A stretch of DNA of 14,434 bases from CAZNER01 sp964572065 (lineage in GTDB: Bacteria > Patescibacteriota > Dojkabacteria > JAHIVN01). Both the position numbers and the translations under genes were made by a program. The notes beneath the pieces are model-generated. The model searched no databases. It saw nothing but the letters and a program-made list of their open reading frames with translations, and was not told the DNA's origin. The stretch is from assembly GCA_964572065.1 (NCBI GenBank), contig CAZNER010000049.1:1-14434 (forward strand), read 5' to 3'. Below are positions 6,252 through 12,785 of the stretch, piece after piece (position 1 is the stretch's first letter; every line of letters begins with the position of its first letter).

Positions 6252-7042
6252 TCTTGACGTCTTGCCTCCCATTTCTCTTTTTCTGGACAAATAAAATCCC
6301 CCCAGAATGTTTGAAGCCCATATTTAAATCCTTTCCAATATTTCGCACTTTCAGTATTATTTTTTATATCTTCGTTCCATGAACCATTTTTTAATTGAAA
6401 ATCAAAACTCTTCTCAATATTATCAAATGTTTTCATGAAGTCCTCAATCAACTCCTTTGTAGCATCTTTGAATCCATGTTCGTATGAGGTAGGTTTATCA
6501 TAGAACCGAGGTACAGGAATCTCGGCGGGTTTCTTAGGATTAGAAAAACAATATGGACATCTCACATACTCAATCATATCCCACTCCTTTTTACATAATC
6601 CACATTTATATAATGCCTTTTTCTTAGGCTCGTCGGGTTTCTCGATAAAGTTCTCTCTAAATAGTTTCGCTTCCTTTTCTGTCGGTATATGAAGCTTTTC
6701 GGTTTTCGAATCTGATATATGTCTTCCACAAATAGAACACCGATAATCATTATTCCAATACCCATCACAATTATGCTCTTCGGGTTTCTCGTTAGATTCA
6801 AATAGTTCATTATGCTCGCATTGATTACATGGATTTAGAAATTGTCCGTAATATTTACAATCCCTACATGTCGCATGTCTTGCGGGTTTCTCAGATTCAG
6901 GAAATATATACCCAACTAACCTTAGATATTCATAATGTTTTGCCGTATCAATAACAAATTGGGAAGGCTTATATTCTTTTAATGATCCATTCGTATCAGA
7001 GATTATAATTCCCAAATCAACATTCTTCTTGGTCTCAGTCAT
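6248..7042 (-). CDS. Multi-zinc-ribbon modular protein (264 aa)
   Basis: Three Cys modules are separated by charged linkers: C59/C62 with C72/C75, C92 with C102/C105, and C147/C150 with C162/C165. Each module is preceded or followed by an E-K-P or K-K-P linker (51-53, 85-87, 134-136, 170-172), encoded by a repeated 9-10-nt sequence. The last 90 residues are aromatic and helical with no cysteine but C252 (YWKGFKYGLQTFWGDFICP). The build suggests a scaffold or nucleic-acid-binding protein rather than an enzyme. GGAGGATTT lies upstream of the ATG at 7042, and 4-nt overlaps tie it to both neighbours. It is the largest protein of unit 3. Confidence 0.68.
   Translation of the reverse strand: MTETKKNVDLGIIISDTNGSLKEYKPSQFVIDTAKHYEYLRLVGYIFPESEKPARHATCRDCKYYGQFLNPCNQCEHNELFESNEKPEEHNCDGYWNNDYRCSICGRHISDSKTEKLHIPTEKEAKLFRENFIEKPDEPKKKALYKCGLCKKEWDMIEYVRCPYCFSNPKKPAEIPVPRFYDKPTSYEHGFKDATKELIEDFMKTFDNIEKSFDFQLKNGSWNEDIKNNTESAKYWKGFKYGLQTFWGDFICPEKEKWEARRQE
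6526..6892 (-). repeat. Four in-frame copies of a short linker-coding repeat (plus-strand CGGGTTTCT)
   Basis: CGGGTTTCT(C/T) occurs at 6526, 6634, 6781 and 6883. The spacings of 108, 147 and 102 nt are all multiples of three, and every copy encodes the E/K-K-P linker between Cys modules of the 264-residue protein. The pattern suggests growth by duplication of a ribbon-plus-linker unit. Confidence 0.6.
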
Positions 7043-7197
7043 TCTTCTAAATCCTCCAAATGTTTGAATTCTTCACATAGCTGTGCCAAATTATTTACTA
7101 TAATAATATAATTTGCTTCTTGGTTCGCCTTAGCCATAGCTCTACGTAATAAACACACTCTCCCGTGAATACAACTCGTACAACTTTTATCGCTCAT
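7039..7197 (-). CDS. 52-residue Cys-containing mini-protein
   Basis: A short frame opens at ATG 7197 in an ATGA overlap with the preceding stop, and closes with TGA at 7039 in an ATGA overlap with the next start. This placement strongly supports it being real. The N-terminus has CTSCIHGRVC (C6, C9, C15) with C41 further on, so a zinc or metal site is possible. The C-terminal half is a helix rich in Glu and Leu. No family recognised. Confidence 0.6.
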   Translation of the reverse strand: MSDKSCTSCIHGRVCLLRRAMAKANQEANYIIIVNNLAQLCEEFKHLEDLEE

Positions 7198-7412
7198 TTT
7201 CTTTCAGTTCCTCTTTTTATATTATATTGGCATTTCTTAGAACAATACTTTCTATCTGTTTTTGAGGCAAAGATATTATAACATCTTGGACAACGAGAGG
7301 TATAGACCTTATCCCATTTTGAGAGACCATCCAATACTAACTGATGTGTTGTATTGAGTAGAAGAGGGGTCTTTCGAGTATTTTCCATTATAATAACATT
7401 TTCATCACACAT
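7194..7412 (-). CDS. Zinc-finger mini-protein with a C-terminal CxxC...CxxxC module (72 aa)
   Basis: Residues 40-68 (RCPRCYNIF, then KYCSKKCQYNIKRG; C41, C44, C57, C61) match the short treble-clef-like fingers whose second half reads (K/R)-(Y/F)-C-S-x-x-C followed by basic residues. These often bind nucleic acid. The first 38 residues are polar with no visible domain. GAGG lies 4 nt before the ATG at 7412, in preference to an internal Met at residue 9. Confidence 0.66.
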   Translation of the reverse strand: MCDENVIIMENTRKTPLLLNTTHQLVLDGLSKWDKVYTSRCPRCYNIFASKTDRKYCSKKCQYNIKRGTERK

Positions 7413-7418
7413 TTATCC

Positions 7419-7577
7419 TCATCTAAATTTTTTTATTTTAATATTACAAGCATCTCTATTATTATGGCAAACAGGACATTCATTAGGAGTATCCTCCCCA
7501 AAATTCAGCACTTTAAAGAGCATACATTTAGGACAGAAAAGGGAATTCACTTCCCTGCCAATTAATTTATTTAACAT
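7419..7577 (-). CDS. 52-residue zinc-ribbon mini-protein
   Basis: The ATG at 7577 opens a frame with CPKC (C15, C18) and CPVCH (C34, C37) knuckles 15 residues apart, a compact zinc ribbon, and a very basic C-terminus (IKIKKFR). An in-frame stop just upstream leaves this ATG as the first usable start; the ribosome binding site (GGAG) is somewhat far, about 14 nt. It fills what would otherwise be a 183-nt hole between the 100- and 72-residue genes. Confidence 0.6.
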   Translation of the reverse strand: MLNKLIGREVNSLFCPKCMLFKVLNFGEDTPNECPVCHNNRDACNIKIKKFR

Positions 7578-7595
7578 ATTCTTTTCCCACGCTCC

Positions 7596-7898
7596 TTAAT
7601 AACCCAAATAGTCCATATAATCATCATCGAATTCGTCATAAGCGTTATGCAGTGTGCAATCTTTTATCTCAGAGGTAGGAACACCTTTTGGGGGTTCTAT
7701 TCTCAAATCGATACGATACCCTCCTTTTGTAGCCTTCTCCAATTCCTTTGCGGATCCACAACCGATAAATCCACAAGCACTACAACTCACAAAGGGATAA
7801 TCAGTAACAAACCAACCACACCCACATTTACCATAGTAGAGTTCGGCATTTATGAACTCCTCCTTTTGTTCCTCAGTAAATTCTTTTTCTTGACCCAT
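7596..7898 (-). CDS. Cys-rich zinc-binding protein (100 aa)
   Basis: The stretch YGKCGCGWFVTDYPFVSCSA followed by CGFIGCG places C25, C27, C39, C42 and C47 in a zinc-ribbon-like cluster. The C-terminus is acidic and Tyr-rich (DEFDDDYMDYLGY), as in proteins that mimic DNA charge or dock on basic partners. AGAGGT lies 8 nt before the ATG at 7898. It follows the winged-helix regulator by 2 nt. Function unknown. Confidence 0.65.
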   Translation of the reverse strand: MGQEKEFTEEQKEEFINAELYYGKCGCGWFVTDYPFVSCSACGFIGCGSAKELEKATKGGYRIDLRIEPPKGVPTSEIKDCTLHNAYDEFDDDYMDYLGY

Positions 7899-7900
7899 AT

Positions 7901-8176
7901 CTATTTACCTCTTGGATTATTATTCTTTAGTTTCCAATAAATTACAGGTCTCCCTCTCAATCCATTATTGAACGAAAATCTCTCAATGATTTTCCATTTC
8001 TGAAGTTTAAGAAGATTATCATAGACCGTGGTTCGGGGAGTATTGAGCAGTTTAACAAAGGTCCTTCGTTGGGTTGGTCCATGCTCCTCTATTATCTTAA
8101 TTAACTCTTTTTGGAGGGATGTTAAATAATCCCAGGAGGGTAATTCTCTCTCAATCTGTTCAATTATACTTGTCAT
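7901..8176 (-). CDS. Winged-helix transcriptional regulator (91 aa), first gene of unit 3
   Basis: Residues 20-83 form a winged helix: helix LQKELIKIIEEHGPTQRRTF, a recognition helix around LLNTPRTTVYDNLLKLQKW (43-61), and a wing with GLRGRPVIYWKL (72-83). This resembles MarR/TrmB-like archaeal regulators. Being promoter-proximal behind a 172-nt gap, it may control its own unit by binding the gap. The Arg-Gly-Arg-Pro wing fits minor-groove contact. Confidence 0.74.
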   Translation of the reverse strand: MTSIIEQIERELPSWDYLTSLQKELIKIIEEHGPTQRRTFVKLLNTPRTTVYDNLLKLQKWKIIERFSFNNGLRGRPVIYWKLKNNNPRGK

Positions 8177-8348
8177 TATTCTTCTCTTTTTTTCTCTCTA
8201 ATTTGTAATTAAATTATCGGTTTCAGGCAAGAAAGGGAGCTGTCGAAAATAGATATTATCTTTGCGGGTTTATTTTCAAATGTGATTAAAACTATGGAAA
8301 AAAAAGGCCCCCTTATCTTGAGTCCTGACCTTGTTTCGAATAGAAACA
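8177..8348 (-). promoter_or_regulatory. Intergenic gap B: terminator plus probable promoter and operator of unit 3
   Basis: The gap holds a terminator-like segment next to the upstream stop, the element GGCAAGAAAGGGAG (8226-8239, plus-strand reading), and an AT-rich stretch around 8207-8219 that could be a TATA box about 25-35 nt before the start at 8176. That position would give a very short leader. A similar element lies in gap A. No transcript evidence is available. Confidence 0.4.
8298..8347 (-). terminator. Hairpin and T8 terminator after the 61-residue zinc-ribbon gene
   Basis: Right after the stop codon at 8349, the minus strand has a 5-bp hairpin (GTTTC and GAAAC, 8333-8347). About 30 nt further comes a GC block followed by T8 (8298-8305), typical of archaeal intrinsic termination. 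Confidence 0.5.
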
Positions 8349-8534
8349 TTATTGATTGGGTCCCTCCACTATAGATTCATGTAATATTCTAATAGGAGGG
8401 CGTTCAGAAGGATCGCATTTATATTTGAATTTGCATTGAGGACACTCAAAGATGTAAAGTGCAGGGTGATTTAGTCTACATTTCCCGCATTTAGGGCAAG
8501 GCTCCCCCAGATATTCATGAAGTGTATTGGACAT
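8349..8534 (-). CDS. Zinc-ribbon mini-protein (61 aa)
   Basis: The knuckles CPKCGKC (C13, C16, C19) and CPQCKFKYKC (C31, C34, C40) define a zinc ribbon. The tail PPIRILHESIVEGPNQ is probably extended. The ATG shares one base with the preceding stop (TAATG), with GGAGG 9 nt upstream. It is the last gene of unit 2 and is followed by a terminator. Confidence 0.66.
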   Translation of the reverse strand: MSNTLHEYLGEPCPKCGKCRLNHPALYIFECPQCKFKYKCDPSERPPIRILHESIVEGPNQ

Positions 8535-8731
8535 TAGATTGCTCCTCCGAATAAGTTTTTCAGAATTTCTATGAAGTCATTGATATATTTGGTAATAGAT
8601 TCGGTAGCAGCAGGAATTACTTCCCCCAGTTCATGCAATAATGAAAGAAAAAAATAAATACAACAGAAGAGCAGCACACTTGCAGTAATAATAAAAAATC
8701 CCGTAATTACTATTTTTTTAGTCTCTATAAT
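8534..8731 (-). CDS. Small single-pass membrane protein (65 aa), probable ATT start
   Basis: A frame closing with TAA at 8534 encodes a short basic N-terminus (ETKKIV), a hydrophobic helix at residues 7-32 (core ITGFFIITASVLLFCCIYFF) and an amphipathic tail. It has no ATG, GTG or TTG at a sensible place. An upstream in-frame TGA limits it, and a GAGGTGA ribosome binding site sits 3 nt before an ATT codon at 8729-8731. I therefore propose an ATT start. By charge, the N-terminus should stay in the cytoplasm. It fills the 205-nt space between two genes exactly, with 8-nt and 1-nt spacing. Holin- or pinholin-like, sensor or scaffold roles are all open. Confidence 0.5.
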   Translation of the reverse strand: MIETKKIVITGFFIITASVLLFCCIYFFLSLLHELGEVIPAATESITKYINDFIEILKNLFGGAI

Positions 8732-8739
8732 ATTTCACC

Positions 8740-8934
8740 TCACAGATTTAAGGGTAGTTGGAATTGAGCCCGACGAAGCTGTTTCATAATCGTAGGGTCC
8801 TCTTGGATACATGCTTCCGTAATAAGCCAATCCATTAATCGATCATAGGACGCCAGTAGCTCCAAATTGTCATCGAAAGTAAATGTAATGACATTAGGTT
8901 TTTCTTTCGGGTAAAATCGATTATTCATACACAT
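8740..8934 (-). CDS. Small protein of unknown function (64 aa)
   Basis: Unrecognised. A short strand-rich N-terminus (NVITFTFDDNLELLASYDRL) is followed by a helix with Trp (MDWLITEACIQED) and QLRRAQFQLPLNL. GGAGGG lies about 11 nt before the ATG at 8934; a second in-frame ATG two codons later is also usable. It lies 7 nt downstream of the 109-residue gene. Confidence 0.55.
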   Translation of the reverse strand: MCMNNRFYPKEKPNVITFTFDDNLELLASYDRLMDWLITEACIQEDPTIMKQLRRAQFQLPLNL

Positions 8935-8941
8935 TGTCTTC

Positions 8942-9271
8942 TTATCCCTCCAATGGTCTTACTATCACATTAATAATCTTACCTCGAAACATAGGCATAT
9001 TCCCAAACTGCTCTGCTAAAATATCGACATATCCTTGACTAATCCTCTCTCTGTTTATACATTCCCCACTAATGGGAAGGTCTTCACAGGAAAATCGTAC
9101 CTCATATTCTTGGAGTGACGCCCATTTTACAAAAGGTTTGAGAGCATTCAGAATAAAATTTGATAATTGTCGCATACTATTCTCTGTTTTGAATACCGCC
9201 AACTTTCGAGTAGAAATATCCTTAATAAAATCCTCCACTTCCGATTGGACTTCTTTTAGTAATCTTTCCAT
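8942..9271 (-). CDS. Unknown protein with helical N-terminus and beta C-terminus (109 aa)
   Basis: Residues 1-50 are helical and charged (LKEVQSEVEDFIKDISTRK), and residues 55-105 look beta-rich, ending in RGKIINVIVRPLEG. C62 and C71 are isolated. GGAGGAG at the end of the upstream gene serves as its ribosome binding site. I recognise no family. Confidence 0.58.
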   Translation of the reverse strand: MERLLKEVQSEVEDFIKDISTRKLAVFKTENSMRQLSNFILNALKPFVKWASLQEYEVRFSCEDLPISGECINRERISQGYVDILAEQFGNMPMFRGKIINVIVRPLEG

Positions 9272-9274
9272 TTT

Positions 9275-9436
9275 CTAACTCCTCCTGAGTTTAAAAATAA
9301 TTAATTTATATCTTCGCAATTTCTCGTCTAAATCCTCCCGTTCTGGTAAGGGAAAAGGATAGTCTTCATTAGGGTCTTGGGGGCTAGTAAATAAGACTAA
9401 CCCCTGTATTTGTTCGTTTTCTTTTTGTTTTGACAT
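9275..9436 (-). CDS. 53-residue unknown protein, first gene of unit 2
   Basis: The ATG at 9436 has GAGGT 7 nt upstream. The product is a polar N-terminus, LVLFTSPQDPNEDYPFPLPE and a basic C-terminus (EKLRRYKLIIFKLRRS). The end of the gene carries the ribosome binding site of the next gene, 3 nt away, which supports its reality. No homology recognised. Confidence 0.55.
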   Translation of the reverse strand: MSKQKENEQIQGLVLFTSPQDPNEDYPFPLPEREDLDEKLRRYKLIIFKLRRS

Positions 9437-9587
9437 ATTTTTACCTCATTATTGTTTTTTTATTTGAGTGAAGTTGTTGGCCAAGCAAGGGAAAGTATGA
9501 GTAATGGTTAAATAACGGGAAGGGGTGTTTAGGTTTAGGAATACTACCAAAAGACAAAAATCCAGGGACCCCTTATAATTTGCTTCC
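9437..9587 (-). promoter_or_regulatory. Intergenic gap A: terminator plus probable promoter and operator of unit 2
   Basis: The gap has GGACCCCTTAT (9566-9576) just after the upstream stop, T-rich minus-strand stretches around 9547-9560, the element GCCAAGCAAGGGAA (9480-9493) 44 nt before the start at 9436, and an A/T-rich run between. Layout and motifs resemble gap B. No gene fits in it on either strand. Confidence 0.38.
9551..9580 (-). terminator. Probable terminator of unit 1
   Basis: On the minus strand, ATAAGGGGTCCCTGG is followed by TTTTTGTCTTTT, within 12 nt of the TAG at 9588. The GC block contains GGG and CCC in close succession but makes no convincing hairpin, so the T-tract is the main evidence. 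Confidence 0.4.
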
Positions 9588-10115
9588 CTACGCTTGTGTA
9601 CCATACTTCGAGTCAAACCTCTTTATTTGTTTTTGTAGAATCTCTATTTCTTTTTTCTGAATCTTACTAATTATTTTAAAAAGGGTATAGAGAGCAGCTT
9701 GATCTTCAATTAGTCCCTTAGATATTCCAATGGCCTTCTTAGAACTAATATCCGATTTTAATAAAAGAGAATAATAATATGATATCTTTACCTTGAGAAA
9801 AGTAATAAGATATATCATCTCTTTTTGTAGATAGAAGTCTGGTTTTAGGAGCGATAAGACCTGTTCGCATGCATCTTCCACTTTCTCCTTAACTAAGCGT
9901 AGTTCCTCACATTGTTGCTGCTTTGTCATAATAGGTTTTCCTTCTTTCTCACTTCTTATTCTCATGGTTTTCATTTTTATTAGGGTTTCTTTCCAGGCGT
10001 CCTTCCATATCTTAGTTTCCCATATTCTAACCAATTCATCGTCTTCCATAAAACTCTTTCTTGGATTCGGGATAAAACCCTTTCCAAAGAATTCAATACC
10101 TTCTGTTTCTTTCAT
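9588..10115 (-). CDS. Helical protein of unknown function (175 aa), last gene of unit 1
   Basis: Mostly alpha-helical by composition: a Trp/Lys-rich segment (RIWETKIWKDAWKETLIK), long helices in the middle, and a C-terminal coiled-coil-like KIQKKEIEILQKQIKRFD. Segments such as MIYLITFLKVKISYYYSLLL are hydrophobic but broken by Lys, so a buried helix is likelier than a membrane span. AGAGGT lies upstream of the ATG, 5 nt after the 238-residue gene. No family recognised. Confidence 0.6.
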   Translation of the reverse strand: MKETEGIEFFGKGFIPNPRKSFMEDDELVRIWETKIWKDAWKETLIKMKTMRIRSEKEGKPIMTKQQQCEELRLVKEKVEDACEQVLSLLKPDFYLQKEMIYLITFLKVKISYYYSLLLKSDISSKKAIGISKGLIEDQAALYTLFKIISKIQKKEIEILQKQIKRFDSKYGTQA

Positions 10116-10120
10116 TTTGA

Positions 10121-10837
10121 TTAAACCTCTTGATGTGTTTTTTCTTTTATGAATTCATTTAAGGTCCTTTGAGGCGTTTTTTTGATTAAATTTGAAGGCC
10201 AGAGGAGTAGAGTATGAGATGTGATAAAGCGCTCCCAATATACATAATAAAAGGATGCTGCTCCATTATCTTCTACATTACCAATCTCGAAATCTCTTTT
10301 TTGTTTTCCATTTTTTATAAACAAAATGAGATCTCTTGTTTTTGCAATTGCAATAGAGAGCAAAGATCCCTCTTCTCTTGCAGATATGTAACTCTGTATG
10401 GTATAGACAGGAAAATCATATTCCTTTTCAATTGCAGTTAATCTTTTCTCAAATTCAGTTGGAGATCCTGAAGCTCTCTCTAACCGTATTGTGTGTGTTT
10501 TAAAGCCTTTCTGTTTTAGGAATTTTTTAATTTGGTTTGGCCACCATTCCTCCTTTGGAGTAGCCCAACTATTTGCTCCTTTTAGAGGATGTGCCCATTG
10601 AATTCTATTTGCAATCCCAACGGTATTTAAACCATTCTGTGTCTCTCCAATATAGTCTGCTCCTGTTTTAATATCAAGAAGCTGTTTTATAGTTTCATTG
10701 GCACTATAATTTTCCACAGTATAGATTCTTTTGAGCTGTAATAATTCCTTTACTTTAGGGATGCAAAGAGTCTCAAAATTGAGCCGACTATAATATTTAT
10801 CCTTCTCTATTCTTTCTTTCAGTTCATTATAATTCAT
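10121..10837 (-). CDS. Conserved mobile-element protein, possible nuclease partner of the ParB-methyltransferase (238 aa)
   Basis: The blocks IKQLLDIKTGADYIG (50-64), VGIANRIQW (73-81), THTIR (114-118), PTEFEKRLTAIE (126-137), VYTIQSYIS (144-152) and LLSIAIAKTRDLILFI (159-174) match the layout of an unnamed family I remember from phages and integrative elements. In those homologs a D-x-x-x-G-x-D is followed by a G-I-A-x-R-x-Q strand. The acidic pair D55 and D61 with R78-Q80 could be an active site of restriction-like type, but this is inference. It overlaps the methyltransferase fusion by 11 nt, so the two are probably made together, as in a restriction-modification pair. Confidence 0.62.
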   Translation of the reverse strand: MNYNELKERIEKDKYYSRLNFETLCIPKVKELLQLKRIYTVENYSANETIKQLLDIKTGADYIGETQNGLNTVGIANRIQWAHPLKGANSWATPKEEWWPNQIKKFLKQKGFKTHTIRLERASGSPTEFEKRLTAIEKEYDFPVYTIQSYISAREEGSLLSIAIAKTRDLILFIKNGKQKRDFEIGNVEDNGAASFYYVYWERFITSHTLLLWPSNLIKKTPQRTLNEFIKEKTHQEV

Positions 10838-12251
10838 CTTTTATTATACATCCTCTTTTTTTGGCGATTTCAATTACATTAGATTTAATTTCTGAGCCTT
10901 TTGCATATCGTTTCATTTCAGTAGCCTTTAGAATAAAGGTTCCCGATCCAGCAAAAGGATCTATGAGTAGATCATTTTCTTGTGAACTTAATCGAATAAT
11001 TAATTCTGCTAAATCATCAGGCTTTTGCCATTTGAAATAATTATTAGCTTGTCTCCCATCTGGAGCATTAAAATCCAACACAGAAAACTTCTCCGTGAGT
11101 TTATCCGTATTTAATGGCGATGAATCTTTACCCCGGAGATAGAAAATTGCTTGCCAATTTTTTTTATATTGATACTCAGGAGAGGGCCCAATGGTATTTC
11201 GATAGGTCCAAATTAGGATATTACTCAAATAAAAGCGTTCTTGGTCCAATAAAAGGTCCAGATATGCTTTTATCTCACGAGGGTAAGGGCCAGTAAAAAT
11301 ATATATCAGCCCTGTATCCTTCACTTTTTCCAATGCTCTTGGAACCCATTGATTTACAAATAAGCTAATATTTATTGAAATGTCGGTCATATAGGGAGGA
11401 TCGGTAAAAAGAAGGTCAATACTTCGATCCTCAATTGAGTCCAAGAAGTCTAATGCATCTTGTTGGAAAATCTCTGGAATATATTCTTTCTTTTGATGTT
11501 CTGGTAGATTTTCTCGTGATTCTTTTAGCTTTTCCTCTCGTTTCTTTTTGGTTTCTATTTTGCCGATCTCTTTTTTTATGCTTTTGACTGTAACTGATTT
11601 GTCTCCCTTTCTTACCCGATCTAATTTTTCTTTGATCTCGGGATGTTCTTCTTCTAATTCTATTGCTTTTTTCATTGTGTCAACAGTATTATGTGAAATC
11701 CCCATCTGTTTTGCAACGATATCCCGTGTTTTCCCATTAATATTTTCGGAATCTAAGGTGGTGACCTCTGAGGGCACCACCTTAATCTTGTCTAAGTGTT
11801 CTTTAGAACCAATCTTAATCCCTTTTTCTGGTTGTGTTGCTTCTCGCTTTTTTCGATTTTCTTCCTCAACTTCTTTTCGATATAATTCTGCAGCGAGCCC
11901 TTTCTGAGCAGAGCTTAAATGCCTACGGTTATGATTACTAGACCATACAAAATCTAATGCTTCTAATCGGGAGCCCTCAAATTCCTTAAAAATTGGTTTT
12001 ATATTTAGTTTATTGGCGAGATAGTATCTATTTCTCCCATCCAAAATCTTCCCCTCAAAAAGAAGAATTGGATATTGTTCAAGATAACCATTCTTCTCCA
12101 TGCTTATAGTTAGTGAATCTAACTCCTCTTCACTCATCATGGGGAATGTATTAGCAAAACGATGAAAATCATACTTTAAGTCTAATTTTCGGATAGATTC
12201 CCATAAAGTTGTTTGATGATATTTATCTTCAAAATGATTGCTTTCAGTCAA
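10827..12251 (-). CDS. ParB-like nuclease/HTH domain fused to a beta-class DNA methyltransferase (474 aa)
   Basis: The N-terminal 110 residues are ParB/Srx-like: EELDSLTISMEKNGYLEQYP (42-61), then ILLFEGKILDGRNRYYLANKL (62-82) with the D-G-R-N-R signature. A helix-turn-helix (DIVAKQMGISHNTVDTMKKA) lies at 177-196, and a Lys/Glu-rich linker at 200-255. The methyltransferase domain (about 260-470) has catalytic motif IV TDPPY at 283-287 before the SAM-binding motif I DPFAGSGTF at 431-439, the beta-class order for N6-adenine or N4-cytosine methylation. QKP at 409-411 is motif X-like. The start is TTG at 12251 in a TTGA overlap with the previous stop, with GAGG upstream. Such fusions are typical of phages and plasmids, where they protect DNA or mark hemimethylated sites. 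All key residues are present. Confidence 0.9.
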   Translation of the reverse strand: MTESNHFEDKYHQTTLWESIRKLDLKYDFHRFANTFPMMSEEELDSLTISMEKNGYLEQYPILLFEGKILDGRNRYYLANKLNIKPIFKEFEGSRLEALDFVWSSNHNRRHLSSAQKGLAAELYRKEVEEENRKKREATQPEKGIKIGSKEHLDKIKVVPSEVTTLDSENINGKTRDIVAKQMGISHNTVDTMKKAIELEEEHPEIKEKLDRVRKGDKSVTVKSIKKEIGKIETKKKREEKLKESRENLPEHQKKEYIPEIFQQDALDFLDSIEDRSIDLLFTDPPYMTDISINISLFVNQWVPRALEKVKDTGLIYIFTGPYPREIKAYLDLLLDQERFYLSNILIWTYRNTIGPSPEYQYKKNWQAIFYLRGKDSSPLNTDKLTEKFSVLDFNAPDGRQANNYFKWQKPDDLAELIIRLSSQENDLLIDPFAGSGTFILKATEMKRYAKGSEIKSNVIEIAKKRGCIIKDEL

Positions 12252-12541
12252 AAATCCTCATCTCCATAATATTCATTTTCAATAGCTTGGTGATAATGAT
12301 CGCAATCTGCTTCCTCACAAGTATAGGGAAAGTGACAACTAGTCATGTGACCATAGGAACACATCATACAAGCAAAGGGAGTCATTCTTGCATTGTTTCT
12401 GGCAGGACATGATAACCACGGCATACTTTTTTTTGCCATTTCAAGAGCTTTCTCTTTAGGGAGATCGGGAGCTTGTTTTAGTAATTCTAAACTAAACTCT
12501 TCGAGGATAACATCCGTTGGTTTGTTTAAGTCAATATTCAT
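12248..12541 (-). CDS. Cys/His-rich protein of unknown function (97 aa)
   Basis: After a helical N-terminus (residues 1-40), six cysteines (C45, C58, C61, C69, C75, C80) and several His follow in SCPARNNARMTPFACMMCSY and GHMTSCHFPYTCEEADCDHYH. The spacing is not a standard zinc ribbon; one zinc plus one other metal, or a [4Fe-4S] cluster, could fit. It is translationally coupled by a 4-nt overlap to the ParB-methyltransferase and has GGAGGGA upstream. It may be an accessory of that enzyme. Confidence 0.62.
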   Translation of the reverse strand: MNIDLNKPTDVILEEFSLELLKQAPDLPKEKALEMAKKSMPWLSCPARNNARMTPFACMMCSYGHMTSCHFPYTCEEADCDHYHQAIENEYYGDEDF

Positions 12542-12544
12542 GAG

Positions 12545-12784
12545 TTAGTCCCTCCAAATATACTTCTTATTTAAATTAGGAAAATAGATTGCCGCAACGG
12601 AAAATATGAGTTTATTCCCATTCTCAGCAACCATTTTAAATTCTTTATCGTGATTTTTACCAGGGACAGCACCAATATAGGCACACCATTTATTAGTTCG
12701 AATATCAATTGAGGCTACGACAAGCACGTGAGGACTTAAAGCCCTCCATTGATATAGTTTATAGCATGATTCTTCAATGGCCAT
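12545..12784 (-). CDS. Small conserved unknown protein (79 aa)
   Basis: The sequence is beta-rich: VLVVASIDIRTNKWCAYIGA, then a charged turn GKNHDKEFK and VAENGNKLIFSVAAIYFPNL. The V-A-x-x-G-x-K-L and F-P near the end recall small conserved proteins of phages and plasmids. AGAGGT lies about 11 nt before the ATG at 12784. Spacing of 1 and 3 nt to its neighbours places it firmly in unit 1. Function unknown. Confidence 0.6.
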   Translation of the reverse strand: MAIEESCYKLYQWRALSPHVLVVASIDIRTNKWCAYIGAVPGKNHDKEFKMVAENGNKLIFSVAAIYFPNLNKKYIWRD

Positions 12785-12785
12785 T

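Noticed and set aside
6574..6810. Minus-strand frame of 78 codons inside the 264-residue gene
   Set aside because: A shifted frame of the multi-zinc-ribbon gene; the in-frame Cys modules show which reading is real.
6526..6892. CRISPR array from the repeated CGGGTTTCT string
   Set aside because: The repeats are only 9-10 nt, unevenly spaced by 102-147 nt and in frame within a coding gene.
11548..11907. Plus-strand frame of 119 codons
   Set aside because: Fully antisense to the ParB-methyltransferase fusion, whose motifs confirm the minus-strand frame.
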